Shown here piece by piece: positions 1 through 11,102 of a stretch of 64,000 nt of DNA; positions within the stretch are counted from its first letter, which is position 1; every line of letters begins with the position of its first letter. Source of the stretch: Oegoconia quadripuncta (Eukaryota > Arthropoda > Insecta > Lepidoptera > Autostichidae); NCBI GenBank assembly GCA_949316235.1, contig OX438741.1:18663124-18727123 (forward strand), read 5' to 3'. Under the pieces are notes generated by a model that had not been told where the DNA came from, searched no databases, and saw only the letters and a list, made by a program, of their open reading frames with translations. A program made the translations under genes and the position numbers.

Positions 1-997
1 TTTAAAGATACCGCGGCACGTGTTTGTGTGTTGTGGCAAAGTACTTAGAGCGCGCGGCCATTAATATCCAACTCACAAAATTTACATTTCTAAATTTTAT
101 TTTTGAATCTGTTAACTTTAATGTTTTATTTTTTTCGTAATAGGTACCTACATCCTATACACACACTCTGCAACGTTTGTCGGGTTAATTTTGTTAGACC
201 TTATATTTAGTGGGCTTTAATAAAAATGTTGTGTATTGTTGTATTTGTACAATCAAATTCAGCCTGAAGCAGGATTCCGCGAAAAAAAAAGAAGTACAAT
301 TTTGTACTTGTCCATATTAATTCTTCCGTCCTCAAATTTCTTCATTCCTGGTACGTTTCACTACCAAATATTAATATTATATGTAAAATTATTCACATAA
401 TTACTAACAATTACGAGCATCTGTTTTATCAATTTTTCTCATCCGGCTCAAAAACCCGGATAATGCCCGTAACCAATGATTACAACTTCGAAAATAGTTG
501 ACTAATCATTTTAAAATTAATATTGTAATTAAAAGGCGTAACGAAACTTTGTTCATTCACACTTTTTTCTGTTCGAAGTGTGACGACACGATAAAAAGGT
601 TTATTAAGGGGCTTCCACGGTAGTTGCAACTCAATGCCGTGCCTAGGTAAATTAATTAATTAATTAAAGATGACTCACACAACTACATCATAGCCATTTA
701 TAAATCAGCAGTCAATTTTAACGTTTCATCCAAAAATGATAACAAATAACTAATGAAGTATTTAACAAAAAACCCGACAGCATATATTGTATTTTGCAGG
801 CGCTACGTTGGATTTTTTAAACGACTTCAAAAAAGGAGGAGGTTCTGTATTCGGGGCGTATTTTTTTTTTTACCATAACATTTATCCTATGCCGCTCTGG
901 GATTCAAGACGAATCGAACGACACATTACACTTCAAAATAAGTCGGTTCATTTAGGCTACAGCAGGTAACATAAATCTACATTCAATTCAATTCCAA
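1..997. other. AT-rich non-coding DNA
   Basis: No coding region is convincing here. Short tandem TTAA/ATTA words occur near 650-667. At about 820-845 there is a stretch reading CGACTTCAAAAAAGGAGGAG, which recurs in altered form at 17381-17400, so it is a dispersed repeat. Confidence 0.5.
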
Positions 998-1155
998 TCA
1001 AATCAAATCAAATCAAATCATATCAAATCAAATACTCTTTATTGCACAATTAACAAAAGCTACATGAAGAATACAGCGTACATCATTAATCGCACCACAA
1101 GGCGGCCATATCGCTAACAGCGATCTCTTACACGCAAACAGGCAGGCAGGCAGGC
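998..1155 (-). repeat. LINE 3' tail plus (AGGC)n
   Basis: A run of AATCA/ATCAA units is followed by ACTCTTTATTGCACAA. This is the reverse of a 3' end with an AATAAAG signal and tail repeat, and similar tails recur at 7755, 20200, 44695 and 45550. A short AGGC microsatellite follows at about 1138-1153. Read as the 3' end of a non-LTR retrotransposon on the minus strand; no coding part remains. Confidence 0.5.
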
Positions 1156-1463
1156 TACATTAATAAATACGCTCGAAAAACATAACCCTCCTTTTTGGGG
1201 CTTTCGGGTAAAACCCTACGAAATACTAAAATGTTATCGAGGTATCCATAAAACGAACCCGTCTCTTCCTGTGGCAGTGGCAGTACATTCATATATGCCG
1301 AGAAGCCGAATGCCTTAAAGTACTCGATTTAGATATCAATTAGTGTACATAACTTAATGGATTGGCTGTTGTTCTCATTCCATTAAATTTGAAGCTGCAC
1401 ATTATTTTTGCCAACCGACAAAAACATTTGATATATTATTATGTCTGTACACCAGGTTATAAC

Positions 1464-2069
1464 GATTTAAATGGATTACTAATTTTTGGGCAAAAAACGT
1501 TTCCCAAAGTATCACATGCTAAAGTACGTTTCCCAAATTTTCATTTGGCAAAACCACTTATCGCAATTTTACAATTAGCAATACTATTTTCGGCAATTTA
1601 TTGTTTAACAAATAATTAAATGCCAATGTTTCATTTTACCAAGTATTATGTAGTTAAATATGGTTTGGCATAACATGCTCTTCCCAAAATTATATTGTTA
1701 TTATACAAATCAATTCCGGTCACAGTTCTAACCTAACCTAACCCACTTTTCTAGCAACTGCTAGACTACAACTGCAACAGGCTAGATTACAACTGTAATC
1801 TAGCCTACGTAACCTATAAAATTTGAACGAACTTACTTTTGGGAGATACAATTTTTTTTACAAAATAAAGCATTTGCTTAATGTATATTTGACTTAATAA
1901 AACTTAAGCAAGTAAAAAGTTGCCAAATTTATATTTGACCAAGTGATTAAAATGCGAAATATAAATTTACTAAAGATTCTTTTGGGAAATTAAACTAGTG
2001 CGATAAGTTTTTTGGGAAGTAAAATTTGACGAAAAATGTTTTGCCAAACGGAAGGATACCGATTTAAAT
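1464..2069. mobile_element. MITE with 9-bp target duplication (copy 1)
   Basis: The element runs from 1473 (GGATTACTAATTTTTGGG) to 2060 (ending GGAAGGATACC), 588 bp. It is flanked by identical 9-bp GATTTAAAT at 1464-1472 and 2061-2069. A second copy at 54071-54595 has the same two ends and its own different 9-bp duplication, so the borders are fixed independently. The ends are only weakly inverted (GG...TTTGGGCAAAA against GG...GTTTGGCAAAAC). Inside, the words TTTGGGAA, TTGGCAAA and TTGCCAAA occur many times on both strands. A 9-bp duplication is usual for Mutator-like (MULE) elements; that assignment is inference, since no transposase is present. Confidence 0.7.
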
Positions 2070-2414
2070 AACAGGTAAGTGCATTTGAAACTGCAGATTG
2101 AAGAGAAAAGAGGCAAAAAGATGTACATATTTAATTTCAGTGTAAAATCCACAGAAACATTGTTGGGCTTGTCCTATTTTGTAACCCTAGGCATGACACT
2201 GTCCTGTGAATAAAAAGAATAGAATCAACGGTTCTCTTCCCGTGAGTGTCGTGGGGACTGTCTACCAAAAAAAAACATCTATAGACTTGAAACTGGCGAT
2301 GACACGTGTGCTTTTCTGTATATTTCGAATGTTGAACTGTGGAACTCTTTTGGAAAACCCAAACACGGATGTTTATTTATGGGTGATCAGTGTCACTCCA
2401 TTAGGCAAAAAGGT

Positions 2415-2660
2415 ATTTTTTATGCACAACGGGTTAGTACTTGACCTCAATCACACCTGATTTTAAGTGAATTATGAGGCCGAAGGTGGAAGCGGACTGA
2501 CCCGGAAACTTTAATTTGGGGGGTTGGCTATCTTATCTCTGACAACTAGAACACAACAATATATTAATATTATTGTTTGGCGGCAGATTTAGATTAGAGG
2601 TAACTATCCAGGCGGACATTTTAAAATGCCCTACCACTATCCAAACCAAAGGTCGGGACG
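2415..2660 (-). repeat. SINE family 2 copy
   Basis: Minus-strand copy of the commonest SINE in the window. Consensus parts: a tRNA-like head with the B box GGTCGCGGGTTCGATCCCC, a body containing TTGTGTTCCGGTTGTCAGAG, and a tail CATCAGGTGTGATTGAGGTC followed by GTGCATAAAAAAA. This copy has the tail and body but no clear head. Confidence 0.75.
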
Positions 2661-3369
2661 TTATGTATGGACTCCATAGTATTTGTTTATAGTAAACTAG
2701 GTACAACTCAATAGATGACGCAATTTAATTATGTTTCATGAGAATATCGATAATTTTTGGAATAATTATAATGTATATTACTCCTAGTTAACATTTCAAA
2801 ACCTGTGTGAAATACTTGCGAATTAATTTTATTTCTATGTACACCTTCGAATGACTTTTTGCGAGCCGCGACGTGTGGTGGCGCCTTAATAATAAGAAAA
2901 TTAATTCATTGCAGACAGAACCTTGAGCTGATGGTCTGTTAAGTAGATAATCTTCACGGTTGTTCCCACTTAACATGGTCAAGATCAAATTTAACTGATA
3001 CCTAAAGCTTTTCATGCTTGCATTAGCTATGTTTTAAACGATTTCAATTAATACGAGAATTCGATCGGATTGCGCTGACGTAAAAGATAATCAGTCCCCG
3101 TGACACAACGAATTAGATATGTCCGTGACATGACATCGACATAAACGTTTATCGCGCCTGTCACGTTACGGGTGCATCACCTATATTGTCAATAATGTAA
3201 CAAATCGATTTTCTGGAAATCGTATCGATGTGAAACTTTGCAAGAGCATTTAATTCGGATAACAATACAATAATTTATCTAGTGGCAGGATTGGAGTGTA
3301 AAAATAATTAGTGAAATTAAGATTTATTTAAGATCAATTCTCAAAGAATATATTGTTATAATCAACATG

Positions 3370-3480
3370 GCTGCTTGGCGGCAGATTTAGAAAAGATTGT
3401 GGTAGTATTAAAAATGGCAACCAACCAAACCGTACCCCTTTGGGATCGAACCCATGACCTACATTTTGAAACCCTATGGC
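3370..3480 (-). repeat. SINE family 2 fragment (head side)
   Basis: Minus-strand fragment with GGCGGCAGATTTAGA, ACCAACCAAACCGTAC and a decayed B box (GGGATCGAACCCATGACC). The tail is missing. Confidence 0.6.
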
Positions 3481-3659
3481 GTTTACGATTAATGCAACCA
3501 GGCAACTTGCGGCTGCAATGACTTCAGTAATGTAACTATCGGCCAAAGACATTACAAAATAACCTACAAATAAATCTCACTAAATTTGCTCAGGTTCAAT
3601 CCGTAACCATACATTTTGAACCTTGATTGTTAATAGTTATGCAGTTAACCAAACTCCAC

Positions 3660-4110
3660 TTCGCTCCCCGAGTACTAGGGCTACTGAAAACGAAAGAGTT
3701 CTTGTGAATATCCTCCAAACATATCAAATACTTATTATTAAAACTTGTCTGTCTAATCTCTAACCTCATGAACCTAATTTAATTGTTTTAGTTATTGTGG
3801 TTAACGAAACTTAACTTCACGCTGAAGGAGTACCAGGGCAATAGATAATGATAGAGTTCTTGTGCTTATCCTCTAAACAAATCAAACACCTACTTATTCG
3901 TTATCTAGGGTTAAATCTCTAACATTATTTTATCAGTCACACATAACAATATGGTTAAACATTTAACCAAACCGCTCATCGAGTACCAGGGCTACATAAA
4001 ACGAAAGAGTCCTTGAGACTATCCTCCGGCAAAATCAAATACTTCTCAACTACGCTCATCGAGTACCAGGGCTATAGAAAACGAAAGAGTTCTTGTGACC
4101 AAGTAAAGCT
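3660..4110. repeat. Degenerate tandem repeat, about 75/150 bp
   Basis: The phrase GAGTACCAGGGCTATAGAAAACG, or a close variant followed by AAAGAGTTCTTGTGA, occurs at about 3670, 3828, 3980 and 4058. Spacings of about 158, 150 and 78 bp suggest a base unit near 76 bp with lost members. Confidence 0.6.
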
Positions 4111-4320
4111 AGAATGAGGATATTCCACCTCTTCCCGTATCATCATGTCACGTTTCGGTTGCGAAAGACGCCTTTGTAACACTGTGGGAATGTCCTCTAA
4201 TAGCGACAATGGTCCACGTATGTGTGAATTAATAGGCTCATTATATTTTATTGTAGCCGACGTGGCATTGGTGGAGGTAAATTGTCGACTTACGCATGTA
4301 AAATAAGAAACTTCAAACAT
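4085..4320 (-). other. Coding-like block of unknown nature
   Basis: An open frame of 82 codons on the minus strand contains a polar, non-repetitive stretch (PTVLQRRLSQPKRDMM, REEVEYPHSS) that reads more like protein than its surroundings. Its last codons run into the degenerate tandem repeat. I recognise no family, and no clear splice acceptor or promoter is visible. It could be an exon, a remnant of a transposon gene, or chance. Confidence 0.2.
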
Positions 4321-4329
4321 TTATTTGAA

Positions 4330-6296
4330 CGTAACATTATATATACTGGAAACTATAATTGAAATACAGAGGGGTAAGGCTGTCAGCCTCCTTGGTACGG
4401 TGGGGGCACTGATTTAGATGACATTTTTTATTTATTAAATTTAGTATTTTTAATAATGTTGTTACCCATATTAAACCCCCACGAAAAACGAAGGGTGTTA
4501 TGTATCAACAAGGAACCCATAAAGTTCGCCATGTCCTTGTCTGTCTGTCTGTCCGAGTCTTAGCTAAGAGGTTCTTTGTACTAGAAAGCTGTTTGGAATG
4601 GATATACATACTAATCAGGCGACAAAGTTGTAAAATAAAATGTTGAAAAAAAATTTTTTTGAGAAAAGTAATAAAATTTCATTAAAATTTTTCTATTTTA
4701 GAAAAATTTGGACTTGAAAGTTTATATGTACTAATAAATAATATATAATAAATAATTGTGTGTAACATAGAAACGCGAAAGCCCCTCATAAAAAATATCC
4801 TAGCTTGTAGTATTGTTCTGATAAAGCAATTCGATTGGGGGAAATAGCCACCATCTCTCCGGTCTACCTTTGTTTACAGAACATAGTAGAATCTAGTAAA
4901 AAATGCAGTTACGAAGGCCATGGAAATAAATGGTATTTATAAGTATATTTCTTTGATATATATAAAAAATAAACTATGAATACGCTATGTGTGTCGCCAT
5001 ACAAATATATTGAACGATTGTGTATAAAAAATTTATATATTCTGTAGCGACATTTATTTTAAAATCTACGAACAAAACATATAATGCATTTCTTTAGGCA
5101 CGTGTAACAAAAAGTAAAGTATAGTATGTTTTCGTTGTTGAGTATCCAATATGCGAGTCATTATTGATTTAATATGTACATTCTTAATATATGTCAAATT
5201 TAATTCAATAAATGTTTATTTTATGTGTGTTACTTGAGTCCAATTAGTACATAAGAGATATATGTACGGTCTACCAGATGGCATGTTTGTGTGCATGGAC
5301 TGTAAATAACTGCAGGCTGTGGCTGAAAATCAGCGGCCGCTGGTTTCCAGCTGGACCTTTTTGTCATAATTATAAAGTCATTTCATATTTTAATTTTTAC
5401 TGTTTTCTTGGCAAATAAAGATTCTTATTATTATTATTATTTTCGAGTGTATGTATGTGAGTATCATTTGGCGCATCTTGTAGCTAAAACTCCTTGACCG
5501 ATTTTGAAGTGCATGGTGTCGTTAGATTTGTCTTAATATTTAATATTTGCGAAAACAATTTTGACATAATACATTTTTTGGTCAGGTGTGAGTTGTTCAT
5601 AAAACTCATTTTGTATGTACAACTTTTTTTTTTTGATAAAAATATTTTTAATTCTGATTGACGCGTATCATGTAAGGATTATGTCATTGTATCTTATTCC
5701 CTGTATCTTATTCCCTATATAGTTTCGTATTACCTTATACTGCCCCAATTAAAAAAAAAACACTGTATAGTAATCCGCGCTGGAAGTTTGAATTTGGTTT
5801 TACATTCGAGCGGTCATCCATCAGACTCATAACAGATATTTACAAGCGACTATTTTCCTCATGTCATTGTTAAGATCGTGACAAGGCGAGGTGGTCGCTC
5901 AGATACCAATGGCTACCAACATGCTGTACTATTTTAATTATAATTAAATATACATAAACATGGTCTCAAGTTCAACGCCGATTACCGTGGGAAACTGTGT
6001 CGGTTACTTATTATTACTAGGTTGCTCTATGATTAACATAGTTTACTATGGTAAATAAATCCTCCTATGTGAAACGATGCAGATTGCAACTTGGACGAGG
6101 GATTTGTCCAGTTGATAGATAATCATTTATGATGGTTAACTATATTAGATAACGCAAATATACATAGTCTAATGACATCTTGAGGGAAAAAGCTCAACGC
6201 AGTTTTAACAGAGACGTACATACAAACATATACACAAACTCAAGTATACACACTGATCGTTATCTACTATTCTTTTTACCTGGCTGTAAGGAGGGT
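4330..6296. other. AT-rich DNA with dispersed repeat scraps
   Basis: No gene seen. A repeat word CGAAGGGTGTTATG at about 4487 recurs near 25195, 54020, 55755 and 57630. A segment at about 5450-5530 containing TTGACCGATTTTGAAGT recurs near 53100. A TTATTATTATTATT run lies at about 5427. Confidence 0.4.
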
Positions 6297-6467
6297 TATG
6301 TTAATAGCATTGTTGTGTTCCGGTTGTCAGAGATAAGATTGCCAGTCCCCCAAATGTGTTGGAGTTCCCGGGTCAGTACGCTTCCACCGTCGACCTCATC
6401 TTCACTTAACATCAGGTGTGATTGAGGTCAAGTTACCAATCCGTTGTGCATAAAAAGAAAGGTAGAT
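6297..6467 (+). repeat. SINE family 2 (3' half)
   Basis: Plus-strand 3' half beginning at GTTAATAGCATTGTTGTG and ending in GTGCATAAAAAGAAAGG. The tRNA-like head is absent. Confidence 0.8.
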
Positions 6468-7264
6468 TTACATATAAACTCAAACAGTAGATTTACATGT
6501 AGACTGAGGTCTTCTGACACAGGTATACTTACAAGCAGACCTCAACAACTCATTTGTTGAAACTGATCTTTTACCGAAAAAAAAAAAAAAACAAACAAAT
6601 AATAAGTGGCGTTGAATTAGTAAAATGGTGTCACACTTGAACTGCAGGTCACCACTATAAGACCAAATACAGCAAGTAAATAGTTTAAGTTACTTTGTGT
6701 TGTGACATAATTTATCATACTAACCTCAGCCGCCATTGAACAAGAAAAAGTATAACCACAAAACAAACAAAACTATTCATTCATACAAAAACGAGTTCAA
6801 GTTTACGTGAAGTACAGACGCGTACACAAACAACTTAAAGAGAACACGAAACATTTTAACGTGCGCCACAATTCTTTCTTCTGTGCAACTGATTTGCAAG
6901 CAAACACAAAATTAGTAATCGTTTTTCGTTTTTGGTTTCTCGGATGCTATTGTAGACTCTATGACTGTTGAAATAGAATGTTAAAAGTTGTTTGACGCTT
7001 TGTGCAGGCAAAGGTCAGGTTCGGCTTTTCTTCACCAATTAGCGCCGAGTTACATACGTACTTGTATAGGCTGTGTTAGTAAAATGTACAGATATACAGA
7101 AAAGTGGTTCAAATATTTGTGTTTATTTTAGTTCAATAGTGCAAAAGTATTATTATAGTGGACAGATAAGTATTTATTAACAAAGAAAGAAGGAAAAGTA
7201 TTTATTTGGATTTCTGTTATAAGAGTATTTTATACATAAGTTTATACATACATTAATATACTAA

Positions 7265-7590
7265 ATGATCTTATTCCACCGTCCCCTTTCCATCTTCGGC
7301 CAACCAGGCGCGGGGGGGGTTTCCATCCATATGTTGTCAACATACCGAACATCCGCACTAAGCTCTTTGCTTCGTCATTTATAATGCGGACTGCTAAGGT
7401 ATGGAACTCACTGCCCGCGTCGGTTTTTCCCGACACTTACAACCTTGGGATCTTCAAGTCTAGAGTGAATAGGCATTTACTGGGTGCGCGTGATACATCT
7501 TCGGCTACATCGTCACTTTCCATCAGGTGAGATTGTGGCCAAACGCGAAACCAGTTTTTAATAAAAATAAAAAAAAAATAAAAAAAAAGG
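7265..7590 (+). mobile_element. CR1/Jockey-like LINE, 3' end of reverse transcriptase ORF
   Basis: One open frame from about 7267 to the TGA at 7528-7530 ends a reverse-transcriptase ORF. It contains KVWNSLPASVFPDTYNL, then IFKSRVNRHLL, the conserved WNSLP...FK.R...L motif at the C-terminus of CR1/Jockey polymerases. A 3' untranslated part follows and ends in an A-rich tail at about 7560-7590. Two tail-only relatives lie at 9755-9866 (+) and 11590-11730 (-). 5'-truncated, as is normal for such copies, so non-functional. Confidence 0.8.
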
Positions 7591-7754
7591 GTTGGAGCAA
7601 CCACGACGCTGGTAATCTGTGGAGCCGAATTGTGAGTTAGAATTTTTAAAATAGATGTTTGTGATGGCCTTTTGTCAAGGTGAAGGACTCTTGATTTCAT
7701 GTTTGGGAATTATCATGGTGTATTTGTCCGTCTCTCAAAAACTACTAATCAATG

Positions 7755-7900
7755 ATATACTCTTTATTGCACAAGTAATAGGAACTACATTAACGAATAC
7801 AACATATATGCGCACGCGCAACTTGTATAATTCTAACGTGCTAGTTACATCTAAGGCTAGTTCTGCATGCATGTCTATCTCCCTAATTCTAATTTAACAG
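7755..7900 (-). repeat. LINE 3' tail
   Basis: Contains ATACTCTTTATTGCACAA, the reversed polyadenylation end seen in other LINE tails here, followed by about 100 bp of untranslated sequence. No coding part. Confidence 0.4.
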
Positions 7901-8245
7901 ATGATGTTACTTATAAAATGTAATGACCAGTGAAATTGTTTCTCTAATATGGAAATTTTGGCATCCACGATACAGGCCTAGCCTAGTGTGGACGCTACAG
8001 CAAATGTATAATTATGTATGGTTCTTTTTGGTAAATAAACATCTTATCTATCTTATCTTATATAGCATTGATCGCACAAAATAATAATAATAGAGAGATC
8101 GTCTCTTCCAGGCAAACTATTTGATGTAGACAATTGCAAATTTTGCATAGTTGTAGCAAATGGTAGACCAAATACAGGCATGCGGTTATAAAAGTATTAA
8201 ATACACTAAAAAGTCAAGGAAAAATTTAAAATAAAGTATATTGAC

Positions 8246-8519
8246 GACCTGCTTGGTGTAGTGGTTAGCAACTCTGACCACTATACCAAAAGGTTGCGGG
8301 TTCGAATCCCGCTAGGGGCATATGTTTGTGTGATGAAAACGGACATGTGTACCCGAGTTATGGATGTTTTCATTTATAATAAGTATTTATTTACAAAAAA
8401 ATGTATTTTTGTAGTATATCAACCATCTGGTATCCACAACACAAGCCTATAATAGTTGCTTAAAGTGGAACTAGATGGCGCTGTGTGTATGTCAAGGATA
8501 TTTATTATTATTTATTTAT
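8246..8519 (+). repeat. tRNA-derived SINE, family 1 (copy a)
   Basis: The head has a Pol III A box (TTGGTGTAGTGGTTAGCA) and B box (GGGTTCGAATCCC at about 8297). The body then starts TGTTTGTGTGATGAA and includes ACTAGATGGCGCTGTGTG. The body makes it a SINE rather than a tRNA gene. It is paired with an inverted copy immediately downstream. Confidence 0.85.
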
Positions 8520-8599
8520 TATTATTATTTATTATATGGCATCTCCTAATAATGCTTAAAGCCCGATAAATAAAAGAAATTAATTAATTTATTAATTAG

Positions 8600-8876
8600 C
8601 ATTATTATAATAAATAAATATCCTTAGACATACACACAGCGTCATCTAGTTCCACACTAAACAACTATAGGCTTGTGTTGTGGATACCAGATGGTTAATA
8701 TACTACATAAATACATTTTTTCTTTTGTAAATAAATACTTATTATAAATGTAAACATCCAGAACTCGAGTACACATGTCCGTATTCATCACACAAAAATT
8801 ATGCTCCTAGCGGGATTCGAACCCGCAACCTTTTGGTATAGTGGTTAGAGTTGCTAACCACTACACCAAACAGGTA
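8600..8876 (-). repeat. tRNA-derived SINE, family 1 (copy b, inverted)
   Basis: Reverse complement of the 8246-8519 copy, with the B box seen as GGGATTCGAACCC and the A box as GCTAACCACTACACCAAA. Together the two form a palindrome with arms of about 270 bp around an AT-rich centre. Confidence 0.85.
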
Positions 8877-9092
8877 GTCAAATTATTATTATTATTTATT
8901 ATTATTTTTGTTAAAAAAGAAGAAAGCACGATATCCCAAAAATATATTGTACGAGTAGCACCCGACTCGCCTTGGCCTATTTTTGAAACGTAGTAGCGTC
9001 CCATTATTAAATTAGTGTCAATATGGGCTGAAGTGGTACAAAACTTACAATTCCTGTCAGCACAGCTCAAGTATTGAATGAATTCAATCAAA

Positions 9093-9416
9093 CCGCCGCC
9101 GTGACTCAATGTAAACAACATTGGGTTTACGATTCGGAGGTCGCGGGTTCGATCCCCAGCGGGGTACATATCTAGTACTCGGTTTGGTTGGTGGTAGGGC
9201 ATTTTAAATATCCGCCTGGCACCACTATCATAACTAAATCTGCTGCCAAACAGCAATGTTAATAGCATTGTTGTGTTCCGGTTGTCAGAGATAAGATAGC
9301 TAGTTTCCCAAATAAGATGGGGTTTCCGGGTCAATACGCTACCACTTTCAGCCTGATCTTCACTTAACATCAGGTGTGATTGAGGTCAACTGCTAACCCG
9401 TTGTGCATAAAAAAAA
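9093..9416 (+). repeat. SINE family 2, full length
   Basis: Complete copy. Head at 9093-9170 with CCGTGACTCAATGTAAACAA and the B box GCGGGTTCGATCCCC, then body, tail and A-rich end at about 9408-9416. Useful as a reference for the family: about 320 bp, Pol III-type head, no coding capacity. Confidence 0.85.
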
Positions 9417-9754
9417 GAATTTCAAAATATAATATAGTTTTGACCCGACTACCCAAGGAAGGAGGATAATGTTTTTAGTAAATTTGCTTTGTATTAATCT
9501 TCTTTTGTACAATAAAGCGTTTACAAACAAATAGACTTTAGAAGGTCAGAATAAACAACTGTTGATAGGCAATGGCGCATTACTATAAAGACTACTATCG
9601 TTCTAAAATTCATAAAGTGAGATTTTGGCGATTATTCAGTGAGAGATTAAACATTGTTGTTCGATGTCGACAGTTGTTTATTTACGAACGACGTTTATTA
9701 TTCCCGTAGTGCACAGAAAAATAGATCATAGTACAAGGTGATACATAACACACA

Positions 9755-9866
9755 TAATTTTACTGGGTGCGCGTGATACATCTTCGGCTACATCGTCACT
9801 TTCCATCAGGTGAGATTGTGGCCAAACGCGAATCCAGTTTTTAATAAAAAAAAAAAAAAAAAAAAA
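9755..9866 (+). repeat. CR1/Jockey-like LINE tail (second copy)
   Basis: Near-identical to the 3' end of the copy at 7265-7590, from CTGGGTGCGCGTGATACATC to a long A run at about 9847-9866. It retains only the last ~16 codons of the ORF. Confidence 0.75.
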
Positions 9867-10058
9867 TTATTAATGCTATCATAGAAATAACTACGAGGAT
9901 TTCCTAAACTTAGTAGGTATATACACGTTACACGTGGTTCAATAATTAATTTAGCATAAAAATAGGAATGAAGGTTTATTTCGTAAATACCTCATGTTTA
10001 TAAATGTACATAACAAAGAAATTGCAAATAATTAAAATGTTTTTTATGATAACAGCGA

Positions 10059-10072
10059 GTATAAAAATATAC
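10059..10072 (+). promoter_or_regulatory. Putative TATA box of the cathepsin gene
   Basis: GTATAAAAATATA at 10060 lies about 40 nt before the preferred start codon at 10100, so initiation would fall about 30 nt downstream, just before the ATG. It sits inside the longer open frame, which argues for the inner methionine. Confidence 0.4.
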
Positions 10073-10099
10073 ACGGCACATTTGTTCGTCTTTGAAAAA

Positions 10100-11017
10100 A
10101 TGCTGTTCTTGGCACTGACACTAACCTTCGGGTTTACCGCTGCGGTGTTTAATGAAGAAATTCACGACAAGTTCGTCACAATTGAACGCAACGATTTCAT
10201 AGAATATTTCAATAATCAACCCTTGTCTTACAAAATCAAGAATTATCCATTCCTCGAAGGTAGAGTCCTCGCAAATGTAAAGACAAACAGTAATAGTACC
10301 GTTCCAAAGAAAGCGCGCCTTCTAAGGCGTCGAGTAAATCTTCCAGAAAACTTTGATGCAAGAATCAAATGGCCGCATTGTGAAACTATAAACGATGTAA
10401 ATAATCAAGGTATTTGTGGATCATGTTGGACATTTGGGTCTGCTAACACAGCATCCGACAGACTATGTATACACAACAATGTCACAGTGCGTTTGTCGGA
10501 AATGGACTTCGAATGTATGGATGATAATGAACATATTTGTGACGGCGGTATACCAGAATTCGCATTCCAATTTTGGATTGATAAGGGGTTGGTTACACGG
10601 GAATGTAAACCCTATTACATTAGAAGATATGAAGGTGGGTGTACACAGAAATGTCAGGATAGAAGAATTAATTACAACAAAGATAAGTATTACGGTAAAG
10701 AAGTTTACTCGATAAATATAGATGAAGAAGCGATTAAAGTGGAACTCTTCGAAAATGGTCCAGTTCAAGCAAGTTTCTATGTGTATGAAGATTTTGTGAA
10801 ATATGCTAGTGGCATTTATGAACATATGTTTGGATTCTTTTTGGGTAGTCACAGCGTCAGAGTGATTGGTTATGGGGTCGAAGATGGCGTTAAGTTCTGG
10901 TTGGCTGCTAACAGTTGGGGTAAAGAATGGGGTGATAGTGGATTGTTCAGGATTAAACAATTCCAACGCGAGCTGAGTTTTGAAACAGATATGTTCGGAG
11001 CAATTCCTATGAAATAA
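10100..11017 (+). CDS. Cathepsin B-like cysteine peptidase, occluding loop lost, intronless
   Basis: Papain-family (C1A) secreted or lysosomal peptidase of the cathepsin B group, 305 residues against about 330-340 usually. I chose the ATG at 10100 although the frame opens at 10004: it gives a signal peptide (MLFLALTLTFGFTAA) and follows a TATA box. The propeptide covers about 16-80 and the mature enzyme starts near LPENFDAR (81). Catalytic residues are present: Gln103 and Cys109 in QGICGSCW, His251 in GSHSVRVIGYG, Asn271 in AANSWG. Compared with known cathepsin B, the occluding loop with its paired histidines is missing (CKPYYIRRYEGGCTQKC), the CCG...CGDGCNGG block is reduced to ECMDDNEHICDGG, and the late HCGIE cysteine is gone. 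Loss of the loop should remove dipeptidyl-carboxypeptidase activity and leave an endopeptidase or altered enzyme (inference). No intron is visible, which suggests a retrocopy or a heavily reduced paralog. AATAAA follows at 11097. Confidence 0.9.
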   Translation: MLFLALTLTFGFTAAVFNEEIHDKFVTIERNDFIEYFNNQPLSYKIKNYPFLEGRVLANVKTNSNSTVPKKARLLRRRVNLPENFDARIKWPHCETINDVNNQGICGSCWTFGSANTASDRLCIHNNVTVRLSEMDFECMDDNEHICDGGIPEFAFQFWIDKGLVTRECKPYYIRRYEGGCTQKCQDRRINYNKDKYYGKEVYSINIDEEAIKVELFENGPVQASFYVYEDFVKYASGIYEHMFGFFLGSHSVRVIGYGVEDGVKFWLAANSWGKEWGDSGLFRIKQFQRELSFETDMFGAIPMK

Positions 11018-11096
11018 TTTATAATGTTGCAAACTATTCCCAAGATATTAAAAAGATAGTTTTCCGAGCAATTTTTTTTGTTCCCCATAATTCATG

Positions 11097-11102
11097 AATA
11101 AA
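11097..11102 (+). terminator. Polyadenylation signal of the cathepsin gene
   Basis: AATAAA lies 80 nt past the TAA stop at 11015-11017, with no competing canonical signal between. Confidence 0.55.

Noticed and set aside
8290..8320. tRNA gene suggested by A and B boxes
   Set aside because: The sequence goes on into a SINE body shared by several copies, and the acceptor arms do not pair well.
8861..9370. 169-codon minus-strand ORF
   Set aside because: It runs through a complete SINE family 2 copy, so it is not a gene.
10416..11088. Other open frames over the cathepsin gene, both strands
   Set aside because: Shadows of the peptidase reading frame with no family of their own.
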